The notes under the pieces are model-generated. The model did no database searches and had not been told where the DNA came from. It saw nothing but the letters and a program-made list of their open reading frames with translations. Positions 22,101 to 33,700 of a stretch of DNA of 64,000 nt are shown in pieces; position 1 is the stretch's first letter, and every line of letters begins with the position of its first letter. The stretch is taken from contig CM066300.1 of the NCBI GenBank assembly GCA_033807695.1, positions 5,208,001 through 5,272,000 of the forward strand, in the 5' to 3' direction. This DNA is from Daedaleopsis sinensis. Taxonomy: Eukaryota; Basidiomycota; Agaricomycetes; Polyporales; Polyporaceae. Position numbers and translations under genes: made by a program.

Positions 22101-23300
22101 ATGTCTACTAAAGGGCGAGTCGTCTCAGAGGATGCCCCGTTGTACTCCTCTGTAGATGCGTTATTAAGCTTTGGGCCTCGATTCCTCGAGGGCCTCGACT
22201 TGTGGCCGGCACATCCGCGCTTCACGGATGATGTGCTTATGGAAATATTCTCCTACCTGGACCCCGCCGACGCAGCTCGCGCTGGGTGCGTGTGCATGCA
22301 ATGGAGCCGTAACTCCGCACGTGCTGCGTACAAGCATGTCTTCCTCCACACCGCCTCCCCCTCTGCTTGTCTACTCGCCGCCACATTGACCGCCCACCCG
22401 CACTTCAGGGCGTATGTTCGACGTATCACCGTTGTCCATTGCAGTGGACTCTCGAGCGTTCGCTGTCGGTCTCTATATCGCTGGATGAAAGGGCTTAATC
22501 CAGTGTCGCTTCAAAGTTTCCGGTTCATGGGACATACATTCGGACTCGAAATGATCATACGGATGTCCAGGGCGGTCCGGGGGGCACGCCATCTTCAATG
22601 CCTCACCTTGCACAGAGGTTCCCCTGTCAGCAGCAGACTCTTGCGCCCCGAGATGGATCAAGATGATTGCTCACATTGGCACAATACGTTCATTCACTCC
22701 CCAGATTCAACGTTCCTAACCGACTCGTTACCTCTGGCCGGATTCAAGCTAAGTTTGACCCCGTCCGAGACACCGTCGATCATCCAAGTCGTCACTGGAG
22801 GAGAGACATCTGTAGAGGACATGTGCGATCTATCCCCACTGCTTCAAGAGTCCATCTCCCTGGCCCATGTGATCGTCTTGACTCTCCAATACCACCTGCA
22901 TCCTCCGCCCTCCTGTGAATATCGCGACACCCCTTTGCCTGACCATCCCCACAAGCGTCCACGGGATGGCAATTCCCACAGCAGTCAACAGCTTCTGTCA
23001 ATGGATACCGACCGCTGTATCTGCATTGCCCCTCCAGCTCTCAACATCCCAGCACAGTGTTCGTCCATGTCTGCAGTAGTGAGGGGAGAGCACTTCCCAG
23101 TGGACATAATCAGCACCTTACTGGACTGGTTGCCGCGTCCTCCAAACCAACAGCGCGGTCCAACGAGAGTGACCATGTGCTTCTTTTGCCCGCCTGGAGA
23201 TGCGGAGCCACAACACTGCACGATTTGTGGAGCGTCGCGTATCTCTATCGTCGGGCTTGAAACTGGCGTAGGTTCCTCAACGATTCTGCCAGCACTGTAG
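22101..23300 (+). CDS. F-box protein A
   Basis: Intronless, 399 aa from the ATG at 22101 (MSTKGRVVSEDAPLYSS); no in-frame ATG lies upstream in the open frame. The F-box is FTDDVLMEIFSYLDPADAAR followed by AGCVCMQWSRNSARAAYKHV. F-box proteins bring substrates to SCF ubiquitin ligases. The middle part is not a recognised repeat. The C-terminus has a CxxC pair (CFFCPPGDAEPQHCTICGAS) that could bind zinc. A close paralogue is on the minus strand at 42616-43674 (shared LDPADAA, VCMQW, LQCLTLH, WHNTFIH and LLDWLPRPP). F-box B follows after 185 bp. Confidence 0.8.
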   Translation: MSTKGRVVSEDAPLYSSVDALLSFGPRFLEGLDLWPAHPRFTDDVLMEIFSYLDPADAARAGCVCMQWSRNSARAAYKHVFLHTASPSACLLAATLTAHPHFRAYVRRITVVHCSGLSSVRCRSLYRWMKGLNPVSLQSFRFMGHTFGLEMIIRMSRAVRGARHLQCLTLHRGSPVSSRLLRPEMDQDDCSHWHNTFIHSPDSTFLTDSLPLAGFKLSLTPSETPSIIQVVTGGETSVEDMCDLSPLLQESISLAHVIVLTLQYHLHPPPSCEYRDTPLPDHPHKRPRDGNSHSSQQLLSMDTDRCICIAPPALNIPAQCSSMSAVVRGEHFPVDIISTLLDWLPRPPNQQRGPTRVTMCFFCPPGDAEPQHCTICGASRISIVGLETGVGSSTILPAL

Positions 23301-23485
23301 CCGCTGTACTAGGTCAACTCAATCTTTGTCATAACCACCATACTTACACGGTACGCTGTCACCTCTCACGCGCCTATTAATATCCTGCTGCTTACGACAC
23401 AACGTTCCTTACACACGTCGCAGTCAAAATCGCTTCCTTCCTCAGCTACCCTGAACTAACCTTGCACTGGGACGTATTGTAGGTG

Positions 23486-24553
23486 ATGTCGTTCGATTCG
23501 GTGAGCGTCCATCGATGCCGTATCGCGCCGGGATGGGGGACTGACATCTGCACACCCCAGAATCCTCACAAACGGCCCTTCCCAGATGCTTTACACCTAG
23601 ACAAAAACATCATCGTTTCCCTGTGCTCTCACTTAAAACCGTTGGAGGTGGTGAGAGCGGCACAAGTCTCCCGCGAATGGTACCATACCGCCACACCCTT
23701 GGCATATACGCACATTGTCCTCCACGCCGGCTCGTGGAAGTCGTCCGCGGCGCTTTCGCAGACCCTCTTTCACCACGCCCACCTTCGGCACCACGTCCAA
23801 CACCTCACCGCCATTCACTGCGCACGATATTTCCCTCACTCCGGCAACTCGCTGTACGACTGGGTCACCCTCCTAGCTCCCGGTCGCCTCCGCAGCGTTC
23901 GTGCGATCGGCGGGGCCGCGCTCGTCCACTCTCTACTCTCCTTCCTCGTCGTACGCGCCGTACCGCGCCTCGAAGCCCTCACACTATTCTCCAAGACGGC
24001 CGACGATGCGCCTCCGCACGTCGACGTGTCCCATACACACTGCAGCACCGAGCACCCGCACACCGGCGGCCCTGCCCCAGACCCGCACTCAGATCGGTTC
24101 CTGCACGATCTACTCCCTCACTTCCGCATCGACTGGCCCTCTAGCCGGCGGAGCACACTCCATCTCACCCTCGCGCGTCCAGCGTCGGACGGCGGGGTCC
24201 CGCTCTCGGCCCTCCACGAGCTCCTCAGGCTCTTCCGCGAGCACCTCGCGCACGCGAACCTGCTCTGCATCGCGCTGGGCTTCGCGTCTAGCACGACACA
24301 GCCCATCTCTCGCGGCACGGACCTCTGCGAGGACGGCCTCGCGCACCTCGGACGGCAGCCGCGGCGGTGTATCTGTCGCGCTGCACCGTACACTTTTATC
24401 GCGGACGTTCCTCGGAACGCGTCTGGGGCCTGCGCGATTGTTGTCGGAGGCCAGCCGTTCCCTGTGATGACGGCGCGCGCGGTGCTCGCCTGCGTATGGT
24501 GGTGGGGTGCGGGTTCATACTCGCCCCGTCTGGGTACGAGACCAACCACGTAG
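23486..24553 (+). CDS. F-box protein B
   Basis: A single exon of 355 aa from the ATG at 23486. The F-box-like segment is LDKNIIVSLCSHLKPLEVVR followed by AAQVSREWYHTATPLAYTHI. Later parts read NSLYDWVTLLAPGRLRSVRA and IGGAALVHSLLSFLVVRAVP. It shares the general plan of F-box A (F-box, AYTH-type helix, LYDW/LYRW motif, a Cys motif near RCICRAAP) but is only distantly related to it. A decayed homologue sits at 42154-42513. The likely role is an SCF substrate adaptor. Confidence 0.72.
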   Translation: MSFDSVSVHRCRIAPGWGTDICTPQNPHKRPFPDALHLDKNIIVSLCSHLKPLEVVRAAQVSREWYHTATPLAYTHIVLHAGSWKSSAALSQTLFHHAHLRHHVQHLTAIHCARYFPHSGNSLYDWVTLLAPGRLRSVRAIGGAALVHSLLSFLVVRAVPRLEALTLFSKTADDAPPHVDVSHTHCSTEHPHTGGPAPDPHSDRFLHDLLPHFRIDWPSSRRSTLHLTLARPASDGGVPLSALHELLRLFREHLAHANLLCIALGFASSTTQPISRGTDLCEDGLAHLGRQPRRCICRAAPYTFIADVPRNASGACAIVVGGQPFPVMTARAVLACVWWWGAGSYSPRLGTRPTT

Positions 24554-25095
24554 TACATGGCTAAGGTAGCTTCGCTACGCTGTGTCTTAACTCATGCTAA
24601 ACCCTGCCGTGCGATATGATTACGACGCAATTGCAGGTTGATATACGACATCTCAATTTTTCATTCTTCGTTCCCTCGTTCACTCCTCGATATCCTTCCC
24701 TTTAGCCTCCCTCCAGTAGCACGCTAACGAGATTGGTACCAAGTACATTACGCGACGTGTCACTGAATAATATACATCTAGCGTGTAGATGAAAGCTAGC
24801 ATCAGGCTATCGTACCCACGAGAAAATGACAGACGTGCGCGGCGCGGGACATACGATAGACGTGAGACGAGCTGTATGTACGTGTGCTAGTACCTGTACT
24901 TGCGCTGCGCGCGACACATGTATACAAGACCATATGCATATGAGTATAAAGAACAAACAAGCAGAGGTCCATCGTCCGGAAGGAACGTGAGATATATAAC
25001 ACGCCCGAGCACATACTTTTACCCAGGCCAGCGGCTGCGAACCACACAGATGCAAGATGCAGCAGGAACGAGCAGAGACATCCGCACTCGCCCGC
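24554..25095. other. Intergenic region between convergent F-box B and the deubiquitinase
   Basis: Shared 3' flank of two convergent genes. No gene or repeat is supported. Confidence 0.5.
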
Positions 25096-28000
25096 TCACC
25101 GTGCAAATGTAGAAGGCGGGCCCTCCCTCCGCCCCCGCTCCCGCTCCCGCTCCCGCTCCTTGTCCTTCTCCCTGCGCCCAAACCCGAGCATCGGCGCCGT
25201 GAGGCTCAGCTTCCGCGTCGCGCGCTTCCAATTGGCCCCCGTGTTCGATCCCGCCCCCGCCCCGGCCCCCGCACTCGCACTGCCGTGCCCGCCGTCTACT
25301 ACTGCAGCAGCAGCGGATGGCGGGACGGGCGTGTCCCCGATCCCGCCCCCGCCCGTACCGCCGTACGAGAGCGAGGGCGTGAAGAACGCGCGGGGGTCCG
25401 CGTGCGTATGCGTGTGCGTGGGGAGAGGGGGCGGCGCGCGGGTCTGCGGTAGCGGAAGCGACTGAGACTGGGACACGGACGGGGACTGGACCTGGGCCTG
25501 CGACTGAGGCCGTGAGTGCGATTGCGACTGTGCCAGCGACTGTGACCGGGAGAGCGAGCTCCGGAGGGAATGTCGCGACTCAGAATGCGACGGCTGCGGG
25601 GAGCGCGAGTGCCTGCGGGTCCCAGTGTCTGCAGTAGTCCCCGCGCTGGTGCCGGCGTCGCTCAGCGAGGACGTCGAGGGGGTGAGCAGCAGCCCCGCGC
25701 CCGAGCTCGCCGGCTCCACATCCTTGCCTTTAGGCGGTAGGGGCGGCGGCTTCACATCCGTGCCGTTCGCCCCCGCCCCCGTGCCCGGGGAGGTTGGCGA
25801 GCCAGGCAGTGGCGGCAGCGGCGGGGGACCCACGAGTCCAGACGTCGGCCGCGTGCTGTGTCGTCTCGAAACCGACGACGAACCGAACCCGCCCCCGCCG
25901 CCTATCGTCGCGCCCGCCGTCGACGGGCGCGGTGGCAGCTTTGCCTGTGAAGAGCCGTGCTTCTCGCGCTTGCCCGCCGTGCGCGCGAGCTCTGGGGACG
26001 ACTTCTTGTGAGCTGCGGACGCAGATACCGACGAAGACGAAGACGAGAGCGGCCGGCTCGGCTCGGACGCGGACGCGGACATGTATGGGGGAGACGGGGC
26101 GGGGGGCGAGGACGGGTCGGAGATGGCCGCAGCGGAGCCGCGGCGGCCGAGCCGGGGCATAGTCGGGAAGTTGAGCGGGGACATCGGCGCGGGGGCGTCG
26201 GCCCCACGCGAGCTCGAGGGCCGCTTCCTGAACCACAGGCTGCTCTTCTTCTCGGGCTGGCGCTCCCTGTCTTTGTCCTTCGTTGGGGTGCCGAGCCCGT
26301 TCGTGTACGCGGTGCCTTTGGGGACGGGCGAGGGCGGGACGGACGCGTGCTCGTGGGTCTGGAAGCTGCTCGTCTCTGTGTGTGTCGATGTCGATGTCGC
26401 GGACTGCGCCGTGCGCGGGCGGCGCGTTGCGGAGGGTGAAGACGGTAGTGGGGGAATGTCGACCCCGCTTCGCCGGTCCGTCGGGCCTGTCGTGCCGTTC
26501 CGGAGGCGCAGCGAAGGCGTCTGGCGAAGGGTGTGAAAGAGACCGCCGAAAGTGTGATTATGATGTGAGGGCGACGACGGGCTAGATGATATGGTCGCAT
26601 GTCCCGAAGTGTCGACCGAAAGACTCTGGGATTGCGACACGAACAGCGGTTTCGGTGTACTCAGGGGTGAGAGAGGTGCGGGATGTGAGTACGGCAGGGA
26701 GGGCATTGGCGAGTCGCTGCTGTCCGAGACGTCTGGGTCCTCAGCAGTGAGGCCTGGGGGAGGGTGGGGTACAGGCGAGCCAGGGGCATGGCCATGATCG
26801 CTCGGGTCCAACGTGGCAATACTGAGAGGCTTGCTCGGTGTCGACCCAATGTCAGTGGCCGCCGTAGAAGCTGGAGGGGGAGTTGGGGGCTTGAGGCCAA
26901 GAGCTGGGAGGTCGATGTCAACAGCCTGGTAGTATAGCACATACGCGGACCCGCTGTTAGAATCGCCGAAGTACTTGGGTATCTCGGATTCCTTGATGGT
27001 GGACACCGTGTCGTCGTCGAAGAGCATCCAGGCGCCCCGTGCCCGGATGATCGTGACGTAGTGTCCGTGGTGCGGCCCGCTACCGCGCTCCGGCGTGAGT
27101 TCGCGTACGAGAATAGAACGATAGAAGAGACGCACGTTCCAATGTGGACGACAATTGCAAAGAGCTCGTATAATCGATCGGGATCCACGGCGTCATCCAC
27201 AGTATTGAATAGTCGAAGCTCGAATGGGAACGCTACTCGATAGGCGAGCTTAATGTACTTCTGGACGTCCTCCTGGTACTTGAAGCGCTTCAAGTGGAGT
27301 GCCAGGACGTTCGGCAGCTTCTTGATCTTCATCCTGTATGTTCGGTCTTACCAAACGGGTTACTGCGACCTATGTGACCGACAACGCACCTCTTCTCAGC
27401 CTCCTGCAGGTCGCAGCAAGAGTCGCAGAAGAACTTGTTCTTCTGGCAGAGCATCTCGCTCGCGCTGAACTGCCTGAGACACGCCGTGACCGACGAGTTC
27501 TGCTCGATGTCGATCGAGAGGTCGAGGAACGACTCGTCGCGCGAAGACACCGTTTCGCATGTCAGACAACGCGTCTCGCTCGTCAACACGCCCTCGAACA
27601 GCCGGTGCACCAGCGTCGAGTGGTAGTCCATAGCCTGCGCCGTCGACGTGGACGCGGGCGGCTGCGTGGAGAGCGTCGCGATCGATGTCGACACTGCATG
27701 TCCGACCGCGTGAGATCGACGAAACCTGGGAAGCAGAGTGCGCTCACGATCTTCGCCGGACCTGCCGACGCCGCTGCCGTTCACGCCGACCTTCCGGCCG
27801 TCGTCCTCCATGTCCTCCATGATCTTGTTCAGCAGGAAGTTGAGGAACTCGTGTGCGTCCTGGTGCGCCGAGCCGCGGAAGAGCTCGTTCAGCTCCTTGA
27901 GCTTGTCGATGAACGCGCGGGGCGCGACCGTGCCCTTGTCAGCTGGGTTTCGGCTGATATACATGAACAACGAGCGCAGGGCGGACAGCAGTGTGGGCGG

Positions 28001-29375
28001 CGCGGGAGGAATGGGGACGGTGGGCGGAGCATTTGTGTGTAGGGACGACGGCTCGGAGACGGAGTTCTGACGCGTGGGCTTCTTGCGCAAGTTCGGGTGT
28101 GATGGCTGTGGCTGTGGGCCGAGCACGGGGGGCGGTGTAGGGAGCGGAGGGACCTCGGGCACTGAGGGATCGGGATACTGAAGGAGAAGTTCGCGGAACG
28201 GACCGCAGAAATAGAGGGCTTGAAGGACAGAGTTGGCATAGCTGGGCGTGGAAGCGGGTCAGCGTCGGTCGCACCTGATATGATCTCGTACCCTGCACTA
28301 TCTGGCGAGACTTAGTATAGATAGGCGGTCTCCCACCCTAGATATTGAGTCCAAAGCATACGCGCCAATGCTACCACGTCGTGCGCGAGCGCATCTCAAT
28401 GTAAGGTAGTGATACTGGGATCATACGCGCGAGCGCATCTGACGTGTTGGTCGAATAACGTCACATGGAAGTCGCGCATATGGCCACGCTAACATGAACG
28501 CGACTATATGCGGCCCATCACCCTCTAGGCCAGTACGAGGGTGTACCAGATCTTACCGCGCTCCCAATACGCGTTTCACTGCTTGGCTATCCGTGCGGGA
28601 TTGATACAAGACTTGCGACCCTCGTACTGGCTACTTAGAAAGGGGAGGTCGATAGAGCGGACAGAGATATCTCGTGGTGTGCAATCAAATATTGAAGGAC
28701 ATGTCTCTGCCTCACTCTGCACGTTCTTCATTTGGGAGCGAGGCAGAGACTAGCCTTCAACGGCCTTCACGAGACTGTGCTCACCACTGACACTCTTGAC
28801 CACAACCGCTCCCCGCGATCGACCGTCGAGAGAGTCCCGCCTGACAGGAGTGGCTGCGCAAAGATTTAGGTGGCGACAGTGCCGTAAGGAAGTAAGGGGA
28901 GGCATTTGACTGTCCAACGACAGATAGTAGTTGTGCCAATAGAACAGATCAGGGTCGCGACGTGTTTGACGTGTTCGGCGTGCAAAGAGACGAGGCGCGA
29001 AAGGCCGGGGGCGATGAGACCTCCCGACGGGGAACGCCGGTACAGCCAGACGAGCGCAATCGCAGCATCTTCAGATACTCAGCCATGCCTCGGACGAGTT
29101 CGCAGTCGTCCGGTGGCAAGCTCGAGCCAGGCAAAGGGGTACGAAACTTGCGGGGGAAAGGAGAGATACCGGAGGTGAACGAGACTCACCAAGTGTTGCC
29201 AAACTGAACAACGTCAACATTCGTCGGAGACATTAGAGCGCGCACGACTCACGTTCTCGAGACCAAAGAGCTTCGCATCTGCAGCTGAGACCGTCGGAGG
29301 ATGCTCTACGACGACGGGGACGGGGGTAGTGGCGGATTGGCTTGTTCCGAACGGAATCCATTTGCCAATGGCCAT
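25096..29375 (-). CDS. Ubiquitin carboxyl-terminal hydrolase, USP12/46 (yeast Ubp9/13) type
   Basis: A deubiquitinating Cys protease. Exons: 29253-29375 ([25 protein letters not shown]), a 14-nt microexon 29190-29203, 27390-28241, 27136-27333 and 25096-27079. They total 3171 nt, or 1056 aa. The Cys box is FGNTC joined to [15 protein letters not shown]. The Cys codon is split as TG in the microexon and C in the next exon, 948 bp away. Other hallmarks are [20 protein letters not shown], a CxxC zinc pair ([20 protein letters not shown]), [34 protein letters not shown] and the His box [18 protein letters not shown] long low-complexity Ser/Pro-rich C-terminal tail of roughly 600 aa ends in Arg/Glu repeats. 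The tail is much longer than in animal USP12/46. Confidence 0.93.
28242..29189 (-). other. 948-bp intron splitting the catalytic Cys codon, with hairpins
   Basis: Donor GTGAGT follows the 14-nt microexon and the acceptor is CCCAG before CTATGCC. Inside are a 14-bp inverted repeat (GCCAGTACGAGGGT at about 28530, complement at about 28618), a longer imperfect stem at about 28692-28762 (TTGAAGG..GTCTCTGCCTC against GAGGCAGAGAC..CCTTCAA) and a direct repeat GCGCGAGCGCATCT near 28385 and 28424. No reading frame in it has a recognisable domain. This looks like inserted repetitive sequence. Confidence 0.7.
28692..28762. repeat. Long imperfect hairpin within the deubiquitinase intron
   Basis: Two arms of about 25 nt pair with around four mismatches across a loop of about 20 nt, with the core GTCTCTGCCTC/GAGGCAGAGAC perfect. 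It could be a small foldback element or structured RNA. Confidence 0.6.
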
Positions 29376-29864
29376 GCTGGGGGCCCAAGAGCGTGGTCTT
29401 GAGCAAACCCGGGGGCGGAAGGGTGTCCAGGACGAGGAGGAAGAGAGGACGAACGGATGAGATGGGAGAGCAGGAGAGGTCAGCGTAGACCGCCCGCCGC
29501 GCCCTCCGCGCCGCCCATCCGCCCAGGCACAGTCCCTTCGTCCGCATATGGCAACTCTCAATTACATGTGTTCCATTCCCATCGCTCGTCCTCGTCCTCC
29601 CGTAAGCCACAGACATCAGCCCTGTTCATCCTCGTCTCTTCGACGAACGCTGCGAAGTAGTCGCCCTCCGAATCAACACTGGAACGTGCCTGGTGCCTGC
29701 GTGAGATCGCAACAACACATGCACCTTCTAGGGGGCCAAGACCATCACTGCGGCTCCGTAAGCTACCGACTGCAGCCGGATGTACTAACATCTTGCGCTA
29801 GAAGTACTGTAGTAGGCGCCAGTAGACAACATAGCATTTTATCATTCTACTTTGTCGGTGGGGT
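29376..29864. other. Flank between deubiquitinase start and mobile element
   Basis: This is the 5' side of the deubiquitinase gene. No separate gene is supported. Confidence 0.4.
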
Positions 29865-29873
29865 AAGTAGTTG
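29865..29873 (+). repeat. Left target-site duplication (9 bp)
   Basis: AAGTAGTTG immediately precedes the left terminal inverted repeat. The identical 9 bp follows the right terminal repeat at 37184-37192. Confidence 0.9.
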
Positions 29874-29914
29874 GGATAAATCTATTTGGAAACCCCGGGT
29901 GCTGGCAAGAACCC
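29874..29914 (+). repeat. Left terminal inverted repeat
   Basis: 41 bp beginning GGATAAATCTATTTGGAAAC and continuing through CCCGGG to AAGAACCC. It differs from the right end at two positions. A GC-rich palindromic tract follows at about 29945-29970 (CCTCCGGAGG core). Confidence 0.93.
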
Positions 29915-30545
29915 CCTTGTCTATGTAGAAACCCGGTTCTTGGCCGGACCTCCTCCGGAGGACGGCCGGTACCACTAACGCTCACGAGTGGGCGTCTACG
30001 TTCCGCCGCCTACACTAGACAACTTAAGTATCTTGCATGGCATACCGGCGTAGTATTTGCCAGCCTCGATAGTCTAGTTATTTACGCCTATAAATGCTAT
30101 CTACTTTCAGCTCGGTTGACCGTACGTGTGATGTCTGACTATCTCCCTCCGAGTCGTCCAATTGCCGACTGCCGCGGCCGCACGACCTCCCGTCTTGAAT
30201 ACGAGTCGCTCCGGTCAGTCTTGCAGTTAAGTTGGCTGTCCCTTGTGTTAAATACAAGGTGTGTCTTAGGTATCTCCTTCATAAAAGTGGCAAATTAGCA
30301 CTGGCAGTGAGTGCACCATTCCCATTCACTAGAAAGCTGAGCTAGTAGTGTTTCGAACTCTTCCAAAAAGTTGTCAAAATATGTAATTAGGCTTGGTCGC
30401 CGTCTGAGAGATGGTACTAGTAGTAAGTGACTCGAAAAACTGTGGAGACTAGCAGTAGCTAGTCTCCGTAGCTGACCATATATAGAAATGGATGATAGTC
30501 GATCCATTGTTTGATATATGGTCTGCTAGAGAACGCGTGCCCTTG

Positions 30546-30559
30546 GTAGGACCACGGCC
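30546..30559 (+). repeat. Left subterminal inverted motif
   Basis: GTAGGACCACGGCC. The exact complement is at 36571-36584. The two copies lie 672 and 599 bp from their respective element ends, as expected for protein-binding sites of a transposase. Confidence 0.55.
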
Positions 30560-30799
30560 CTTGTCTCATGCTCGTCGGATTTGATCGGGTTTGATGTGAG
30601 CCAACCAATCAAAACAGTTGTCTCCTCAGGTCACGTTCTACATTTCGCGAGCGCTATCAAGCAGTGGTATGTACCGGTCGAAAGAATTGCATTGACTCCT
30701 CTACAGAGCACCAACCACCGTACAGGTGGGAGACAAGTTCTAAGCATCATGCAATGCGAAACTAATACATAGCAAAGCACCTGTAATAGTGCTTCTACC

Positions 30800-33700
30800 A
30801 TGGATCGGACTGGACATAGGAGCCTCCCTGCTGGTGGTCACGGTGTGGGTCGCAACCGAGGAGACTCAGCTAGCCCATCGAAACAACGGCGCTCTGCAGA
30901 CGAGAAACTTGCGTTGATGCTCGCGCTGCTGGACGAAATTCACTGGACGGTCGGCGACTTCTTGCATATGCTTTTCCGGACAAAGACTGAGCACGGACTG
31001 ACCATTGTGCGGGATAAACGTCTCGAAACTTCCCTATCTCACTTTCTCTGCGGGCGCACATCACATACCCCAATCGAAATAATCCAGCTGTGGCTAGATC
31101 ATCCATTCTCTTATCCTGCTACAACAGCTCAGCACTCGGAGGGACTATATTCATTTGACAAGCCATACCTCAAAGTCAAGCACGCTCGGGCGGCTATCAC
31201 TTCGATGGCCGTACAAATATGTGAACGTCGCATGCTTGAGGAAGTCCGACAGGCAGTTCGAGGTCGTCATGGCTTGCATGGAAGTCAAGATGCAGGAGGT
31301 GGTCGGAAGAAGCTAGGCTGGTCAGATATCGGACCTCATACAGTCAGCGTGGTCGGGAAGATACTGGAGAGACACCAGCCACTTACTCTCCGCCTTTTGA
31401 CGTCTATCGCTACTCCGAAGGCTCGGAGTGACACCAAGTATTCTGCTGCAGAGCGGAAACAACGCCCACCACAACTCGTAAGCTTCTTGCACTCACGCTT
31501 CACATGCGGATGCAAGCTGTTACTCACCTTGAATTAACCGGCAGGTTGCTATCGAGGCTCTGAGTACTATTGACTTCTCTCATACGTCCCATGCACGGCT
31601 CCTTCCCGCTACTAGGTCAATTATGCACTTTGCATGCGGGGCCTCGCATGTTCTGTGGAGCACCGGCAGCCGGACAGGTCATACTCAGAGCTGGAGTACG
31701 ACCTACGGGACCCTCAGGGATCTTGCGAAACAAGATGCTGCAGAGATCATCAAGCTTGGTCAGGACGAGACGAGGTGGATCGTTGGACGAGGGGACAACG
31801 TACAGCAACACCACAAGCAGAGAGAGCGACGGATCGGACGGGAGAACGTGATGCGGGTTGGAGTTGCTGGTACGGTTGCGGAGGTGGAGGACTTCGTGCC
31901 AGAGGCCGCTGACTTGGACGACAAGCTGCGACGCATTAATGCAGGTCTGCGCAAGAGCCTCAGCGTCGAGGACCTCTTCAACATGATTGACTTCGCGCAC
32001 CTTGCTGAGGTCGCCGCGCTGCAGTGGCTTCAAACCTTGGTCAACCATGTGCCCTCGCTATCGCACTATAAACGCGACCTCGTAAATGTCTACGCAACCG
32101 AAGGGGATGGTGCAAAACTGAAAATACCTACTCGCCGCACCCGCATCCATCCGCTCGCACCGGTCGCGAAGAATGAGACCATTACTACAGAGCTACGAGA
32201 CACAATGGTCGACTTTCTAGGGCAGCTTGGTCAGCATGAAGATTCCTACAACCGGCGGTTGATCCTGTTTGGAGGAGATGGACTTACGTTCGAGGCACTT
32301 ATCAAGTTGAAGAACTACTTGCGCGCAGCGGGCCCGGAAACCTCGGAGTTCGAGCGGCTTGAGCTTGTCACCCCTTTCCTGGAGACCTGGCATACCGAGG
32401 TGACATATCTAACCGCCATCTATCAGACACACTTCGAGAGTGCCCTTACTCCCGACCCGAGCAAACTTGGACATAGCTCGACCAAAATTGATCAGAAGGC
32501 ACCGGCGAACTTGAAGAAGATTGATTACTATAAAGATTGCTGGACTGCGTACAAAGTCCTGGATGTTCGTCAACTCGATTGCTGGAGGTGCGAAATTATT
32601 CCAATCTTACTGTTATGGTGCCGGTGCAGTGAGCTCAGAGTTTGTCGCAGATTGCACCTCGGTTGTGATGATCTAGAAGAGCACTTTAGCGGTTTGATCA
32701 CTCAGAAGAAGCTGCCGACGTTTAACGAGCTGCGGGACAGTGCACGGACCCTGAACCGCATGTACGCGACCACACACGCTGCAGAAGATGCACTGAAGGG
32801 GAAAGCTCAAAGGCGCGGTTGGAAACAGGGCTCACCTTGGACTCCACTTGCGAAACAAGCTCCTAGCACATCATCAAAGACACGCGCAGGGAAGGGCACG
32901 TTGCCACAAGAGCGCCTCGGAGACACTGGTGTCACTGACGACCTTGCGGACTTCAGCGGAGACCGTGTTCTCGCGCAATCCATTCTTTTCATGCGCGATA
33001 CCATCATGTCGAAGGCAATGGCTGAATGTGTATCGCGCGGAGATGTCGGGACAGTGTATGAGTGCATGAAGGTGAGTTAAAGGTTGTAGATGATCGGCGA
33101 GAATGCTCATGTGCGTATGTTAATGCTGCAGTGGATGGTGTTCAGCTTCGAGGGGTCCGGGCACCATTCCAAGTACACCGCATACGTACTGGAGATGATA
33201 TGCAACCTGGAGCTTGAGTCTAGTCCGGCTCTCCGCGAGGTGTTCCTGCGCAACTGGTTAGTTAACCCATCTGGCGAGGTGAACGGCCACCAAGAAGGCG
33301 ACCTAATGGAGGAGCACTATAACCGGATCCTCGAGGAGTTTGTCGAACGAAAGAGCTTGGAGTGGGACGACACCTTCCTGCGTGAGGTTATCGCACCAAA
33401 CGTACACCACTTCAACGCATTGAAAAATCGATTCGGTACCGGACTAGGCCTCGCAGAACGTCAAGGGAGGCACCCCGAACCACATAGCCGCCCGGAGGTC
33501 AAGATTCTACAGAGCGAGTACAGAAGAAGCGAGCTACATTTATTCCGTCGAGGACGAACATTCCCACAGTCTTCGCAGACGAAGGACATGTTCAGCATTG
33601 GAGTAGAGAAGCTGCAAGACGGGAAACTTAGCCATTGGATCACTGCATCAATGCGGGCCAGGGACAGCCTCGGAGGTCATAGCTCAAGTGGGATAGAAGA

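Noticed and set aside
25096..29375. Interpretation that the deubiquitinase lacks its catalytic Cys box
   Set aside because: At first the exon starting [11 protein letters not shown] seemed to have no FGNTC upstream, but a 14-nt microexon at 29190-29203 supplies it in phase.
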